DNA of 6,628 bases from an uncultured Lachnospiraceae bacterium (GCA_902783765.1 CACZSB010000117.1:1-6628); one strand, 5' to 3'. Positions 1 through 6,025 are shown, counted from the first letter of the stretch. The notes: a model not told the origin generated them from the letters alone. A program made the numbers and translations.

Positions 1-20
1 ATGGCAGAATAACGAATCAT
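1..20 (-). CDS. 5' end of a divergent gene, product unknown (partial)
   Basis: Only the first six codons and part of the seventh are inside the window: ATG at 20-18, reading M-I-R-Y-S-A leftwards. The call rests on the very good ribosome site just upstream (AGGGAGGAG at 28-36, 7-base spacer) and on the gene being divergent from a LysR-type regulator, the commonest arrangement for a LysR target. Six residues do not allow a product to be named. By family habit it would be an enzyme or transporter controlled by the neighbouring regulator, but that is inference. Confidence 0.6.
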
Positions 21-27
21 CTTGGGT

Positions 28-36
28 CTCCTCCCT
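28..36 (-). promoter_or_regulatory. Ribosome binding site of the divergent gene
   Basis: On the minus strand this reads AGGGAGGAG, close to the full anti-Shine-Dalgarno complement, with 7 bases before the ATG at 20. It is the main evidence that a leftward gene begins at the window edge. Confidence 0.65.
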
Positions 37-87
37 GTGATATAAATATTACTTCTTCCCGGGCGGTATAGAGTAACCCGGTGAAAA

Positions 88-105
88 ATGTTTACTTTCG
101 AACAT
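88..105. promoter_or_regulatory. Small inverted repeat in the divergent spacer
   Basis: ATGTT (88-92) and AACAT (101-105) form a perfect 5-bp dyad with an 8-base centre, directly left of the -35 box of the regulator promoter. It could be a second regulator contact site or a binding site for another factor. A dyad this short can arise by chance in AT-rich DNA. Confidence 0.25.
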
Positions 106-106
106 A

Positions 107-134
107 TTGATTTTCCTGCTTAAAAATATATAAT
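107..134 (+). promoter_or_regulatory. Promoter of the LysR-type regulator gene
   Basis: The -35 box TTGATT (107-112) is separated by 16 bases from a perfect -10 box TATAAT (129-134), a housekeeping sigma-70/sigma-A pattern. Transcription would start near 141, giving a leader of about 95 bases before the regulator start codon. The dyad at 172-194 lies inside that leader, so a bound regulator could also block its own transcription. Confidence 0.65.
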
Positions 135-171
135 AAAAAGCAAAAAGAGAGAAGCGAGAGTTTTTTATAGG

Positions 172-194
172 TTGTATTCCGTTTTGGAATACAA
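172..194. promoter_or_regulatory. Perfect 9-bp dyad, candidate LysR operator (T-N11-A)
   Basis: TTGTATTCC (172-180) and GGAATACAA (186-194) are exact inverted repeats around a 5-base centre. They contain a symmetric T-N11-A core (T177 to A189), the signature of LysR-family recognition sites. The dyad lies between the divergent start codons. A minus-strand -10-like hexamer, TATATT (complement of 125-130), is centred about 55 bases to the left, which places the dyad near -65 of the divergent gene, the usual activator position. No T-run follows on either strand, so a terminator is unlikely. Confidence 0.55.
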
Positions 195-235
195 AACCCT
201 CTTCATCATCGATTGACAGAATGTGAGAAATCTCT

Positions 236-1126
236 ATGAATATTAGAAAATATATCGCCTTTTTACAGACCGTAGAAGTGGGTAATGTGACCCAGTCCGC
301 CCAGCTTTTGGGCTATACCCAGTCCGCCGTCAGCAAAATGATTTCCGACCTGGAGTCGGAATGGAACACCAAGCTGCTGATCCGGGGTTATGACGGGGTC
401 CAGCTCACCAGCGACGGGCTGACGCTGCTGCCTCTGATCCAGGCCGTGGTGCGGGATTACAACAATTTAAATTTCATGGTCTCCGAAATCCACCACGTGC
501 AGGCGGGCCTGCTCAGACTGGGAAGCTTTCCCTCCTTCTCTTCGGGGCTTCTGCCGCTGATTCTGAAATCCTTCCACGAAAAATACCCCCATATCAGCAT
601 TCAGCTTTCCTGCGGGGAATACGGTGACATCAGCGATTCCCTCCACCGGGGCATGCTGGACTGCGCCTTTTTGGCCATGCCCACGGCGGGAGATCTGGAG
701 GTGGATTTTTTAATGGAAGATGCCCTGGTGGCCATCCTGCCCCCCAACCATCCCCTGGCAGGGGCGGAGCTTTATCCCTTGGAAAGACTGCCCCAGGAGG
801 ATCTGATTCGCCTGAAGGAAACACAGGATTATGAAATCAACCGTTTTCTGGACAATCTGCCCTTCCCCCTGAATACGGCCTACGAGATTCAAAGCGATTT
901 TGCCCTGCTGGCCATGGTGGAAAGCGGCCTGGGCATCAGTATCGTTCACGATTTGATGCTGCGTCCCAGCCGCTATGACTTGGTGCGTCTGCCCCTGAGC
1001 CATACGGAATACCGCAGAATCGGCATCGCCCGGAAACGGGATGCGGGCTTGTCCACCATCACCAAATTGTTTATTGAGCACGTCCTCGCCTGCAAAGAAA
1101 AAACGGACTTCTTCTCGCCGGAATAA
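236..1126 (+). CDS. LysR-family transcriptional regulator
   Basis: A complete 296-residue protein of normal LysR length. Residues 1-60 are the winged helix-turn-helix: MNIRKYIAFLQTVEVGNVTQ opens the domain and SAVSKMISDLE is the recognition helix. A linker helix follows, and residues about 90-290 form the periplasmic-binding-like effector domain (start LLRLGSFPSF; late motif GLGISIVHDLM). Such proteins bind DNA as tetramers and switch on a neighbouring, often divergent, gene when a small molecule binds. The ligand cannot be read from the sequence. The start at 236 is chosen because it gives the standard LysR N-terminus, although the ribosome site is weak (GTGAGAAA). It is transcribed from the promoter at 107-134 and stands alone, the next gene having its own promoter. 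The family assignment is secure; the target is inferred to be the gene at the left edge. Confidence 0.95.
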   Translation: MNIRKYIAFLQTVEVGNVTQSAQLLGYTQSAVSKMISDLESEWNTKLLIRGYDGVQLTSDGLTLLPLIQAVVRDYNNLNFMVSEIHHVQAGLLRLGSFPSFSSGLLPLILKSFHEKYPHISIQLSCGEYGDISDSLHRGMLDCAFLAMPTAGDLEVDFLMEDALVAILPPNHPLAGAELYPLERLPQEDLIRLKETQDYEINRFLDNLPFPLNTAYEIQSDFALLAMVESGLGISIVHDLMLRPSRYDLVRLPLSHTEYRRIGIARKRDAGLSTITKLFIEHVLACKEKTDFFSPE

Positions 1127-1142
1127 TCCGGCCATCTATTTT
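1117..1142 (+). terminator. Possible weak terminator after the regulator gene
   Basis: GCCGGA (1117-1122) and TCCGGC (1127-1132) form a perfect GC-rich 6-bp stem with loop ATAA, followed by CATCTATTTT. The stop codon (1124-1126) lies in the loop, so the hairpin overlaps the end of the coding region. The stem is short and the T-run interrupted, so termination may be partial. Confidence 0.4.
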
Positions 1143-1198
1143 CGGAGCGTTTTAAACATGAAGCGGAAGAATTATTGAATTTCCCCCCTGCCCTGCTA

Positions 1199-1227
1199 TT
1201 GATTTTATATCCATCCCTCCATATAAT
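1199..1227 (+). promoter_or_regulatory. Promoter of the L,D-transpeptidase gene
   Basis: TTGATT (1199-1204) and TATAAT (1222-1227) are spaced by the ideal 17 bases. The predicted start of transcription is near 1234, about 36 bases before the start codon. A second TATAAT at 1235-1240 has no matching -35 box. Confidence 0.7.
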
Positions 1228-1258
1228 TATAGAATATAATCCCTTTAGCTTGCCTTAA

Positions 1259-1265
1259 TAAGGAG
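1259..1265 (+). promoter_or_regulatory. Ribosome binding site of the L,D-transpeptidase gene
   Basis: TAAGGAG ends 4 bases before the ATG at 1270. The spacer is short but the match is strong, and it fixes the start in front of a clear lipoprotein signal peptide. Confidence 0.65.
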
Positions 1266-1269
1266 TGCC

Positions 1270-2697
1270 ATGAAAAAGCTTGCGCCGTTTCTTTTGAGCC
1301 TTGTTTTATTGCTTTCTTCCTGCTCTTTCCAGGAAGCTGTTATTACCCCTGAGCACCCGGCGGGGAATCAGTTGCTGTATGCCAAATTGGCTCTCCCCTT
1401 CGCCTTTTCCGGGGATGAGGGGCAGCAGGATGATTACGGCCGGAATATTTATTTCCGTTTTGATCAGGCGGAGGATAGCACCGAGGCCGCCGCTTCTCCG
1501 GAGGCCACCCTGCCTGTGTCGGAGGAGGGCACGGAGCCGGTCACTACTGCCCGGGAAACGGAAAGCAGCCCTGCCACGGATCCCCGGGAGACTCTGCCCA
1601 CCCAAACCAGCGAGGAAGAATCCTTCGAATATTATGTAAAGAGTCTGGCCACCAGCCAGATCACGGAGCCCACGGAAACCACCCAGCAAAGCCCCCAGCA
1701 GACCCAGAACGCCAGTCCCACCAATCCCACCCAGCCCAACGGAAAAACCTGGAACTGGGTCGATGTGAATTTGACCACCCAGGTGGTATCGGTGTATAGC
1801 GGCACCACCGTTATAGCCACCTTCCCCTGCGTTACCGGCAGTATTGAGGAGGGCTGGAGCACCCCCACCGGAACCTTTTATATCCGTTCCAAACAACGGA
1901 ACCGCATGCTACGCGGTACCTCTTTTGTACAGTACTGGATGCCCTTTTATAAGGATTACGGTCTCCACGATGCCCAGTGGCGCAACGGCAATTTCCGTTC
2001 CGACCAGGCCTGGGTCTACGGTTCCCACGGTTGTGTGAATCTGCCCACAGAAGGGGCCAAGTTTATTTGGGACCATTGTTCTGTGGGAGATACCGTGGTG
2101 GTTCATGGCTGGCCGGCGAATCCCGGCAAGCATACTGCCCATATTCTCACAGGGCCGTGGGTGGTGGAAAGGCAGGCCAGCTGTACCTCAACGGGATATC
2201 GCACCAAGGAATGCCCTTATTGCCATGCCATCGTTGCCAGTGAAGTGATTCCCAAAACCCATCAATGGAGTGAGTGGACCACGGAAAAGGAAGCCAGCTT
2301 AACCAGCGACGGACTTCTCTCCCGGGTGTGTCGGCTCTGCCAAGCAAAGGAAACGGAAGTGATTCCCATGACAGGCACCACGGCAGCAGAGACTACCACA
2401 GCTGCGGAAACTACCACGGCAGCAGAGACTACTACAGCCGCGGAAACTACCGCAGAGACTACCACAGAAACTACGACCGCTTCCCAGGGCACAACTGAGG
2501 ACACCGAAAGCACAACTGATGGCACCGAGGGCACAACTGCTCCTGAGGGTACGACATCTATCGATACATCTACAACGACACAACCCGAAGAAACAACTAC
2601 GGAGCCGCCCACCACGGCACCCACATCCGGGTCCAACACACCGCCTCCCACGGAGACCCTGCCGGATCCGGCGGAGGTGGATGACGGCAATAACTGA
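1270..2697 (+). CDS. Lipoprotein L,D-transpeptidase (YkuD domain) with Thr-rich tail
   Basis: A 475-residue exported enzyme expected to act on peptidoglycan outside the membrane. YkuD enzymes form 3-3 (L,D) cross-links between stem peptides through a catalytic cysteine. Residues 1-18 are a lipoprotein signal peptide (two Lys, hydrophobic core, lipobox LSSC) with Cys18 as the lipidated residue. Residues about 65-157 are an acidic Ser/Thr/Pro/Gln-rich linker. Residues about 158-280 are the YkuD domain, with His233 and the motif SHGCVN giving His253 and the nucleophile Cys255. Residues about 296-367 hold two tandem copies of a Trp...Cys-x2-Cys...E-V-I-P repeat (Cys315/Cys318 and Cys354/Cys357; WSEW at 333-336), a module seen in Clostridia surface proteins. 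The rest is low-complexity Thr/Glu/Pro sequence without an LPXTG signal. It is transcribed alone. The enzyme class is secure; the role of the repeats and tail is unknown. Confidence 0.93.
   Translation: MKKLAPFLLSLVLLLSSCSFQEAVITPEHPAGNQLLYAKLALPFAFSGDEGQQDDYGRNIYFRFDQAEDSTEAAASPEATLPVSEEGTEPVTTARETESSPATDPRETLPTQTSEEESFEYYVKSLATSQITEPTETTQQSPQQTQNASPTNPTQPNGKTWNWVDVNLTTQVVSVYSGTTVIATFPCVTGSIEEGWSTPTGTFYIRSKQRNRMLRGTSFVQYWMPFYKDYGLHDAQWRNGNFRSDQAWVYGSHGCVNLPTEGAKFIWDHCSVGDTVVVHGWPANPGKHTAHILTGPWVVERQASCTSTGYRTKECPYCHAIVASEVIPKTHQWSEWTTEKEASLTSDGLLSRVCRLCQAKETEVIPMTGTTAAETTTAAETTTAAETTTAAETTAETTTETTTASQGTTEDTESTTDGTEGTTAPEGTTSIDTSTTTQPEETTTEPPTTAPTSGSNTPPPTETLPDPAEVDDGNN
2383..2478 (+). repeat. 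In-frame 18-bp tandem repeat encoding the Thr/Ala/Glu tail
   Basis: Units of 18 bp encode A-A-E-T-T-T and alternate between two versions: GCAGCAGAGACTACCACA (2383-2400) and GCTGCGGAAACTACCACG (2401-2418). The first version then recurs with one change (2419-2436), and the second recurs shortened to 15 bases (2437-2451). Degenerate shorter units follow to about 2478. The alternation gives a 36-bp higher-order period. All changes keep the reading frame. Confidence 0.85.
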
Positions 2698-2715
2698 ATG
2701 ATATACCCAATCAAA

Positions 2716-2740
2716 CAGGGGCGACCGATGGTCGCCCCTG
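2716..2740. terminator. Bidirectional terminator hairpin between convergent genes
   Basis: CAGGGGCGACC (2716-2726) and GGTCGCCCCTG (2730-2740) form a perfect 11-bp stem with loop GAT. On the plus strand it is followed by CCGCATTTTATTAT, and on the minus strand directly by TTTGATT. It lies 18 bases after the transpeptidase stop and 25 bases beyond the SPFH gene stop, so it can serve both. Its AGGGGC...GCCCCTG outline resembles the palindromes near 6240-6318, suggesting a dispersed repeat reused as a terminator. Confidence 0.7.
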
Positions 2741-2765
2741 CCGCATTTTATTATCTAGTTGATTC

Positions 2766-3995
2766 TCAGACCGGTTTCCGGCTGCCACACTGGCCGCAGA
2801 AATTCCCGCTGTTTACCGTTCCGCAGCTGGGACAGGTCCAGTTGGGATTGGCTTCCGGTTTCCGGCTGCCGCACTGGCCGCAGAAGTTCCCGCTGTTTAC
2901 CGTTCCGCAGCTGGGACAGGTCCAGCCCGCCGCTGCGCCCTGGGGCTGGCCAAAGCCCGCCACCGGAGCCGCCTGAGGGGCCCCCGTCTGTGCGCCCGCC
3001 GCATACATGCCCGCAATGGGATTGCTGCCCGTATTCATGGCCATGCCCACACCCATGAGACCGGCCATGGCGCCGTTTTCGTTGGCCGCAGCCGTATTCA
3101 TGGCGGTGCCCAGAGAAGCGGTCATAAAACCGGCCCCCATATTGGGATTGCTTAAGGTAGCGGCGGTCTGAAGCATCTTCAGCCTTTCCTGATCCTCCTC
3201 GGGCATGGTCACCGTGGCCAGCGCCACACTCACCACCTCCAGGCCCCGGAGCTCGCCCCATTTCTGAGACAGGGCTTCGTTCATGGCCTCTTCCAGCTCC
3301 GTATTGTGGTCGATGATTTCGCTGGGTCTCAGCTGCAGCTTGCTCAGCTTGGCAAAGGCCGGCTGCAGGGCAGAAATAAACTCACTCTTTAACTGAAGAT
3401 CCAGCTCATCCCGGCGGTATTCGGAATGCACATTCCCCACCACCTTGGAATAAAACAGCAAGGGATCCGCAATGCGGTAGGAATAAACCCCGGCACAGCG
3501 CACAGAAAGCTCCATATCCACATTGGACCGGGCATCCACGATGCGGAAGGGGATGGGATTCTGGGTACCGAATTTATTATCCAAAAGTTCCTTGGTGTTG
3601 AAATAATAAATCCGCTGGTCATGGCCCGTATCCCCCCCGTAGCTGAGACGCTTGCCAATGACCTTAAATGTCTCCTTAATGCTGTCCCAGAGCTTTCCGG
3701 TAAAGATACTGGGTTCCGAGGAAGCATCCCAGGTGAAGCGGCCGGGCTCGGCGCAGAATTCCACCACCTTGCCGTCGTCCACAATAATCATGGCCTGACC
3801 GTCCGCCACGGCAATCCCGGAGCCGTTGGTAATAATATTGTCGTGTCCCTTGGTGTTGCTGGAACGGCCGGAGGTATGCTTGATGCCCTTGGTCATCAGC
3901 ACGCCCTTATCCATGGCTTCACAATAAAAATACTCCTTCCACTGGTCTGCCAGGGTTCCCCCGATGGCGCCCAGACCCGCACTGATAAGTCCCAT
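2766..3995 (-). CDS. SPFH-domain protein with two C-terminal zinc ribbons (YdjI-like)
   Basis: 409 residues, last gene of the three-gene minus-strand operon. Residues about 45-265 match the SPFH/virion-core-like family of Bacillus YdjI (features: RIYYFNTKELLDNKFG, then SVRCAGVYSYRIADPLLFY, then VVSVALATVTMPEED). SPFH proteins typically oligomerise on membranes. No strong membrane segment is visible, so attachment would be peripheral or through partners. Residues about 285-355 are a flexible Met/Ala/Gly/Pro-rich linker. The C-terminus carries two zinc ribbons of WTCPSCG...FCGQCG form, with Cys360/363/372/375 and Cys388/391/400/403, repeated every 28 residues. The ATG at 3995 is preceded by AAAAGGAG (4006-4013) with a 10-base spacer. 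In B. subtilis, YdjG, YdjH and YdjI belong to the PspA (YdjF) envelope-stress operon. The family is secure; the role here is inferred. Confidence 0.9.
   Translation of the reverse strand: MGLISAGLGAIGGTLADQWKEYFYCEAMDKGVLMTKGIKHTSGRSSNTKGHDNIITNGSGIAVADGQAMIIVDDGKVVEFCAEPGRFTWDASSEPSIFTGKLWDSIKETFKVIGKRLSYGGDTGHDQRIYYFNTKELLDNKFGTQNPIPFRIVDARSNVDMELSVRCAGVYSYRIADPLLFYSKVVGNVHSEYRRDELDLQLKSEFISALQPAFAKLSKLQLRPSEIIDHNTELEEAMNEALSQKWGELRGLEVVSVALATVTMPEEDQERLKMLQTAATLSNPNMGAGFMTASLGTAMNTAAANENGAMAGLMGVGMAMNTGSNPIAGMYAAGAQTGAPQAAPVAGFGQPQGAAAGWTCPSCGTVNSGNFCGQCGSRKPEANPNWTCPSCGTVNSGNFCGQCGSRKPV
2771..2925 (-). repeat. Tandem duplication of the zinc-ribbon coding segment
   Basis: Two 71-base copies (2771-2841 and 2855-2925) lie at an 84-base offset, separated by 13 bases. 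They differ at only two positions, 2787/2871 and 2801/2885. In the coding strand these are TGT versus TGC (Cys) and AAT versus AAC (Asn), both synonymous. The copies therefore encode identical ribbons. The duplication is recent or is kept uniform by conversion. Confidence 0.93.
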
Positions 3996-4035
3996 AATCT
4001 TACTTCTCCTTTTCTATAGAATTCGCTTATATCAG

Positions 4036-4050
4036 GCCGCCTGAGGCGGC
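4036..4050 (-). other. Intercistronic hairpin between the TPM and SPFH genes
   Basis: GCCGCC (4036-4041) and GGCGGC (4045-4050) pair perfectly around a 3-base loop, in the 62-base gap between two genes of one operon. No T-run follows in the direction of transcription, so it is more likely an mRNA-stability or processing element than a full terminator. Confidence 0.45.
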
Positions 4051-4057
4051 TAATGGT

Positions 4058-4885
4058 TCAAAAACGCCGGCCCCCGCCCCCATGGGAGAATCCCGAGGAG
4101 CCGCCCCCGCCCCCAAAACCGCCTCCGCTTCGGGATGAGGACTGGGCCTTTTCGCTTTTCGTCACATGGCTGTAAAGGAAAAGCTCTCCCACATGCCGCA
4201 GATTAAAACTGCCGGACACCACATAGGTTTTGGCGCCGCCGGCCTGGCGGATATTTTTCAGCCCTGCGGCCATGATAAAGGTTGACAGGGCGCCGATCAG
4301 AACCCCCACGCCCAGGCTGAGAATAATCTTGTCTGCCCCCGGCAGATAAAAGCCCCATTTATGCTTTTGCTCCACCAGTTTTACAAAACGCTTGGCTGCT
4401 GCGTCGTATTTGCCATCGCCCAGACGTTCAGCTATCTCATCCAGAAGAAAGTTCTCGTCCCGGCGAAAACGCTCCAGCTCCTCCCCGGTGGTGCTCAGCC
4501 ACATTTCCCGGGCACCCATATTCACGCAAAGGATCAGGCCGCTGGTCTCCACGCCGCCGCAAACCACATAATCATAATAATCCTCGGTGAAGGCCCGGAT
4601 CCCCGTGTAGGGACGGCCCAGGGCATCATCTTCCAGCTCATATACCGTGAGGATGAATAGCCTGATATTGTATTTTTCCTCCAGCCGGGCCATCTCCTCC
4701 TCCAGATCCCGCTTGGCATTAAAGGAAAACAGACCGGCCCGGTCCACGATATGCTGTCCCTCACTTTCTTCCCCCCCATTGCCCCGACTAAAATCCGAGG
4801 CTTTGGCAGGCCCGAAGCTCAGCAGGGGAAGGATAAGGAGCAGCAGGGCGGTGAGAAGGGCAATTCTTTTTAGGAACTTATTCAT
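4058..4885 (-). CDS. TPM-domain membrane protein with Gly-rich tail (YdjH-like)
   Basis: 275 residues. Residues 1-29 form a signal peptide (MNKFLKR, Leu-rich core, possible cut after AKA). Residues about 44-175 are a TPM domain, with the family's opening pattern VDRAGLFS, a central LFILTVYELED strand and the LILCVNMGAREMWLSTTG core. Residues about 184-208 are a transmembrane helix, and residues about 253-275 are a Gly/Ser tail ending GGGGRRF, common in this family. The TPM domain would therefore face outside, with the tail inside. TPM proteins act in membrane-protein and envelope quality control; a phosphatase name has been given to the family but no activity is shown here. The ATG at 4885 is preceded by TAGGAGG, whose TAG is the stop codon of the gene before, so translation is probably coupled. 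Confidence 0.9.
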   Translation of the reverse strand: MNKFLKRIALLTALLLLILPLLSFGPAKASDFSRGNGGEESEGQHIVDRAGLFSFNAKRDLEEEMARLEEKYNIRLFILTVYELEDDALGRPYTGIRAFTEDYYDYVVCGGVETSGLILCVNMGAREMWLSTTGEELERFRRDENFLLDEIAERLGDGKYDAAAKRFVKLVEQKHKWGFYLPGADKIILSLGVGVLIGALSTFIMAAGLKNIRQAGGAKTYVVSGSFNLRHVGELFLYSHVTKSEKAQSSSRSGGGFGGGGGSSGFSHGGGGRRF

Positions 4886-4897
4886 GGCACCCTCCTA
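4886..4897 (-). promoter_or_regulatory. Ribosome site overlapping the upstream stop codon
   Basis: On the minus strand TAGGAGGGTGCC precedes the ATG at 4885. The stop codon TAG (4897-4895) of the zinc-ribbon gene is part of the Shine-Dalgarno sequence. This arrangement couples translation of the two genes and supports their working in fixed proportion. Confidence 0.75.
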
Positions 4898-5962
4898 AAA
4901 CACAAAGGTCAGCAGGGCCAGGATGGCGGCGGCTGCGGTGGCGGAAATCCCCAGGAAATAACCCGCGGCCCGCTTTTTGTCCATGGGCAAATCGCCCACG
5001 ATCTTCCCGGTCTGGCCGTTGACGGCAAAGGTATAATTCTGTCCGCCATACTGAAGAGTAATCAGATAAACCGGCAGCAGCACATAGCTCACGCTGGTAT
5101 CCTGCAGAGTGATATTGCTGCGGCTGGTGGTGAGGCTGGCATAACTGCTGCTGATGGACTCCCGGAAAGTGCCGGCCACGGAGCTTTTGACCCGGCCGGA
5201 GGCCCTGTCCAGGCAGGAATCTGCATCCTCATCGAATCGTTCCGCCACAAAGCCGCTTAAATAGCCTTTGGCAAATTCCTGCAGGTCAGAAAAATCGTAG
5301 GGCTCAATGGAATCCATCAGGGCGTCATCCATGCGAAGGGAGCCGTCCACCGGCACATGGGCAAAATCCATGGAGCCGTCGCAGGTCACATAATAATGGC
5401 TGGTTTCAGTATAATTGTAGTGGCTGTCGCTCCATGTCCTTATCCGGGTGGCGTCAAAACCCATGGTACCGTCCGCGTGGCAGTCATACAGCCAGAAGGG
5501 CAGATACAGGCCCTGGATCTTTTCGATCTTCTGACGGGTAAAGAAATTCCTGGGCAGCAGCTTTTTCCCTTTTCCGTAATTTTTGACGATCTCCATAAGG
5601 CGTTTTTTGTCGATACGGAAAGGTATGATGCCGTTGGGCTTGATAAATCCCGACAGGTTCTGCTCCATCACAATGGTGTTGCCGCAGTAAGGGCAGAAGC
5701 TGGCGGCGGTCACCGCGTCGGTGATCACCTCGGCACCGCAGGAATGACACAGATATGATACGGTGCCCTCCAGGGATTCCTGGGACACGTTTTCCTTATA
5801 ATCTCCCCAGTCAAATTCCGTGTCCGCATTAACATCGGCATTTTTTACCTGCTCAAAGCTGAAATCGCTGTTGCAGTATTCACACTGAAAACGGCCCTTC
5901 TCGGCGCTGTAGATCAGCGGCGAGCCGCAGCTGGGGCATTTAAAGGATACTAATTCGCTCAC
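4895..5962 (-). CDS. Double zinc-ribbon membrane protein (YdjG-like)
   Basis: First gene of the operon, 355 residues from the chosen start. Zinc ribbon 1 uses Cys9/12/27/30 (FKCPSCGSPL...FQCEYC). Zinc ribbon 2 uses Cys72/75/90/93 (YLCHSCGAEV...FCPYCGNTIV). A large domain follows with GIIPFRIDKKRL, LYLPFWLYDCHADG and LLPVYLITLQYGGQNYTFAV. One C-terminal transmembrane helix (about 332-355) ends the protein almost at its tip, so the ribbons should face the cytoplasm. This is the layout of Bacillus YdjG, which works with YdjH at the membrane with PspA. A longer reading starts at GTG 5995, but no ribosome site precedes that codon. The GTG at 5962 has AAGAGGA 8 bases upstream and gives the short N-terminus usual in the family. 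Zinc binding is inferred from the cysteine spacing. Confidence 0.88.
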   Translation of the reverse strand: MSELVSFKCPSCGSPLIYSAEKGRFQCEYCNSDFSFEQVKNADVNADTEFDWGDYKENVSQESLEGTVSYLCHSCGAEVITDAVTAASFCPYCGNTIVMEQNLSGFIKPNGIIPFRIDKKRLMEIVKNYGKGKKLLPRNFFTRQKIEKIQGLYLPFWLYDCHADGTMGFDATRIRTWSDSHYNYTETSHYYVTCDGSMDFAHVPVDGSLRMDDALMDSIEPYDFSDLQEFAKGYLSGFVAERFDEDADSCLDRASGRVKSSVAGTFRESISSSYASLTTSRSNITLQDTSVSYVLLPVYLITLQYGGQNYTFAVNGQTGKIVGDLPMDKKRAAGYFLGISATAAAAILALLTFVF

Positions 5963-5970
5963 GCTCTCAT

Positions 5971-5977
5971 TCCTCTT
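5971..5977 (-). promoter_or_regulatory. Ribosome binding site deciding the GTG start at 5962
   Basis: AAGAGGA on the minus strand with an 8-base spacer to the GTG at 5962. The upstream in-frame GTG at 5995 has only CTGGTCTCAGT before it and lies within about 25 bases of the predicted transcription start. Confidence 0.55.
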
Positions 5978-6008
5978 ATCTGTAAGCTGACGCACACTGA
6001 GACCAGAC

Positions 6009-6021
6009 CGGTCCCGGACCG
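6009..6021. promoter_or_regulatory. Operator-like dyad at the transcription start of the operon
   Basis: CGGTCC-C-GGACCG is a perfect 6-bp dyad with a 1-base centre, a few bases downstream of the predicted -10 box, covering the likely start point near 6019. A repressor bound here would block transcription. Its identity is unknown, and it could instead be a leader stem. Confidence 0.4.
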
Positions 6022-6025
6022 TTTC

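Noticed and set aside
172..194. Reading the upstream dyad as a transcription terminator
   Set aside because: No T-run follows on either strand, and the stem is AT-rich; a protein-binding site fits better.
710..1135. 141-codon minus-strand frame opposite the LysR gene
   Set aside because: Shadow of a well-conserved LysR effector domain; no family resemblance.
1306..1896. 196-codon open frame on the minus strand opposite the L,D-transpeptidase gene
   Set aside because: Gly-rich composition mirrors the Thr/Pro/Ser-rich linker of the real gene; no ribosome site or recognisable domain, and the opposite frame has a clear YkuD active site.
2650..2697. Possible sortase anchor at the C-terminus (ETLPDPA)
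   Set aside because: It is not LPXTG and there is no hydrophobic segment or basic tail after it; the protein is anchored by its N-terminal lipid instead.
2262..2714. 150-codon minus-strand frame made of Val/Ser/Ala repeats
   Set aside because: It is the antisense reading of the Thr/Ala/Glu tandem repeat and extends into the terminator region; no independent support.
3426..4019. 197-codon plus-strand frame opposite the SPFH gene
   Set aside because: Antisense shadow; the minus-strand SPFH protein has domain matches and a good ribosome site.
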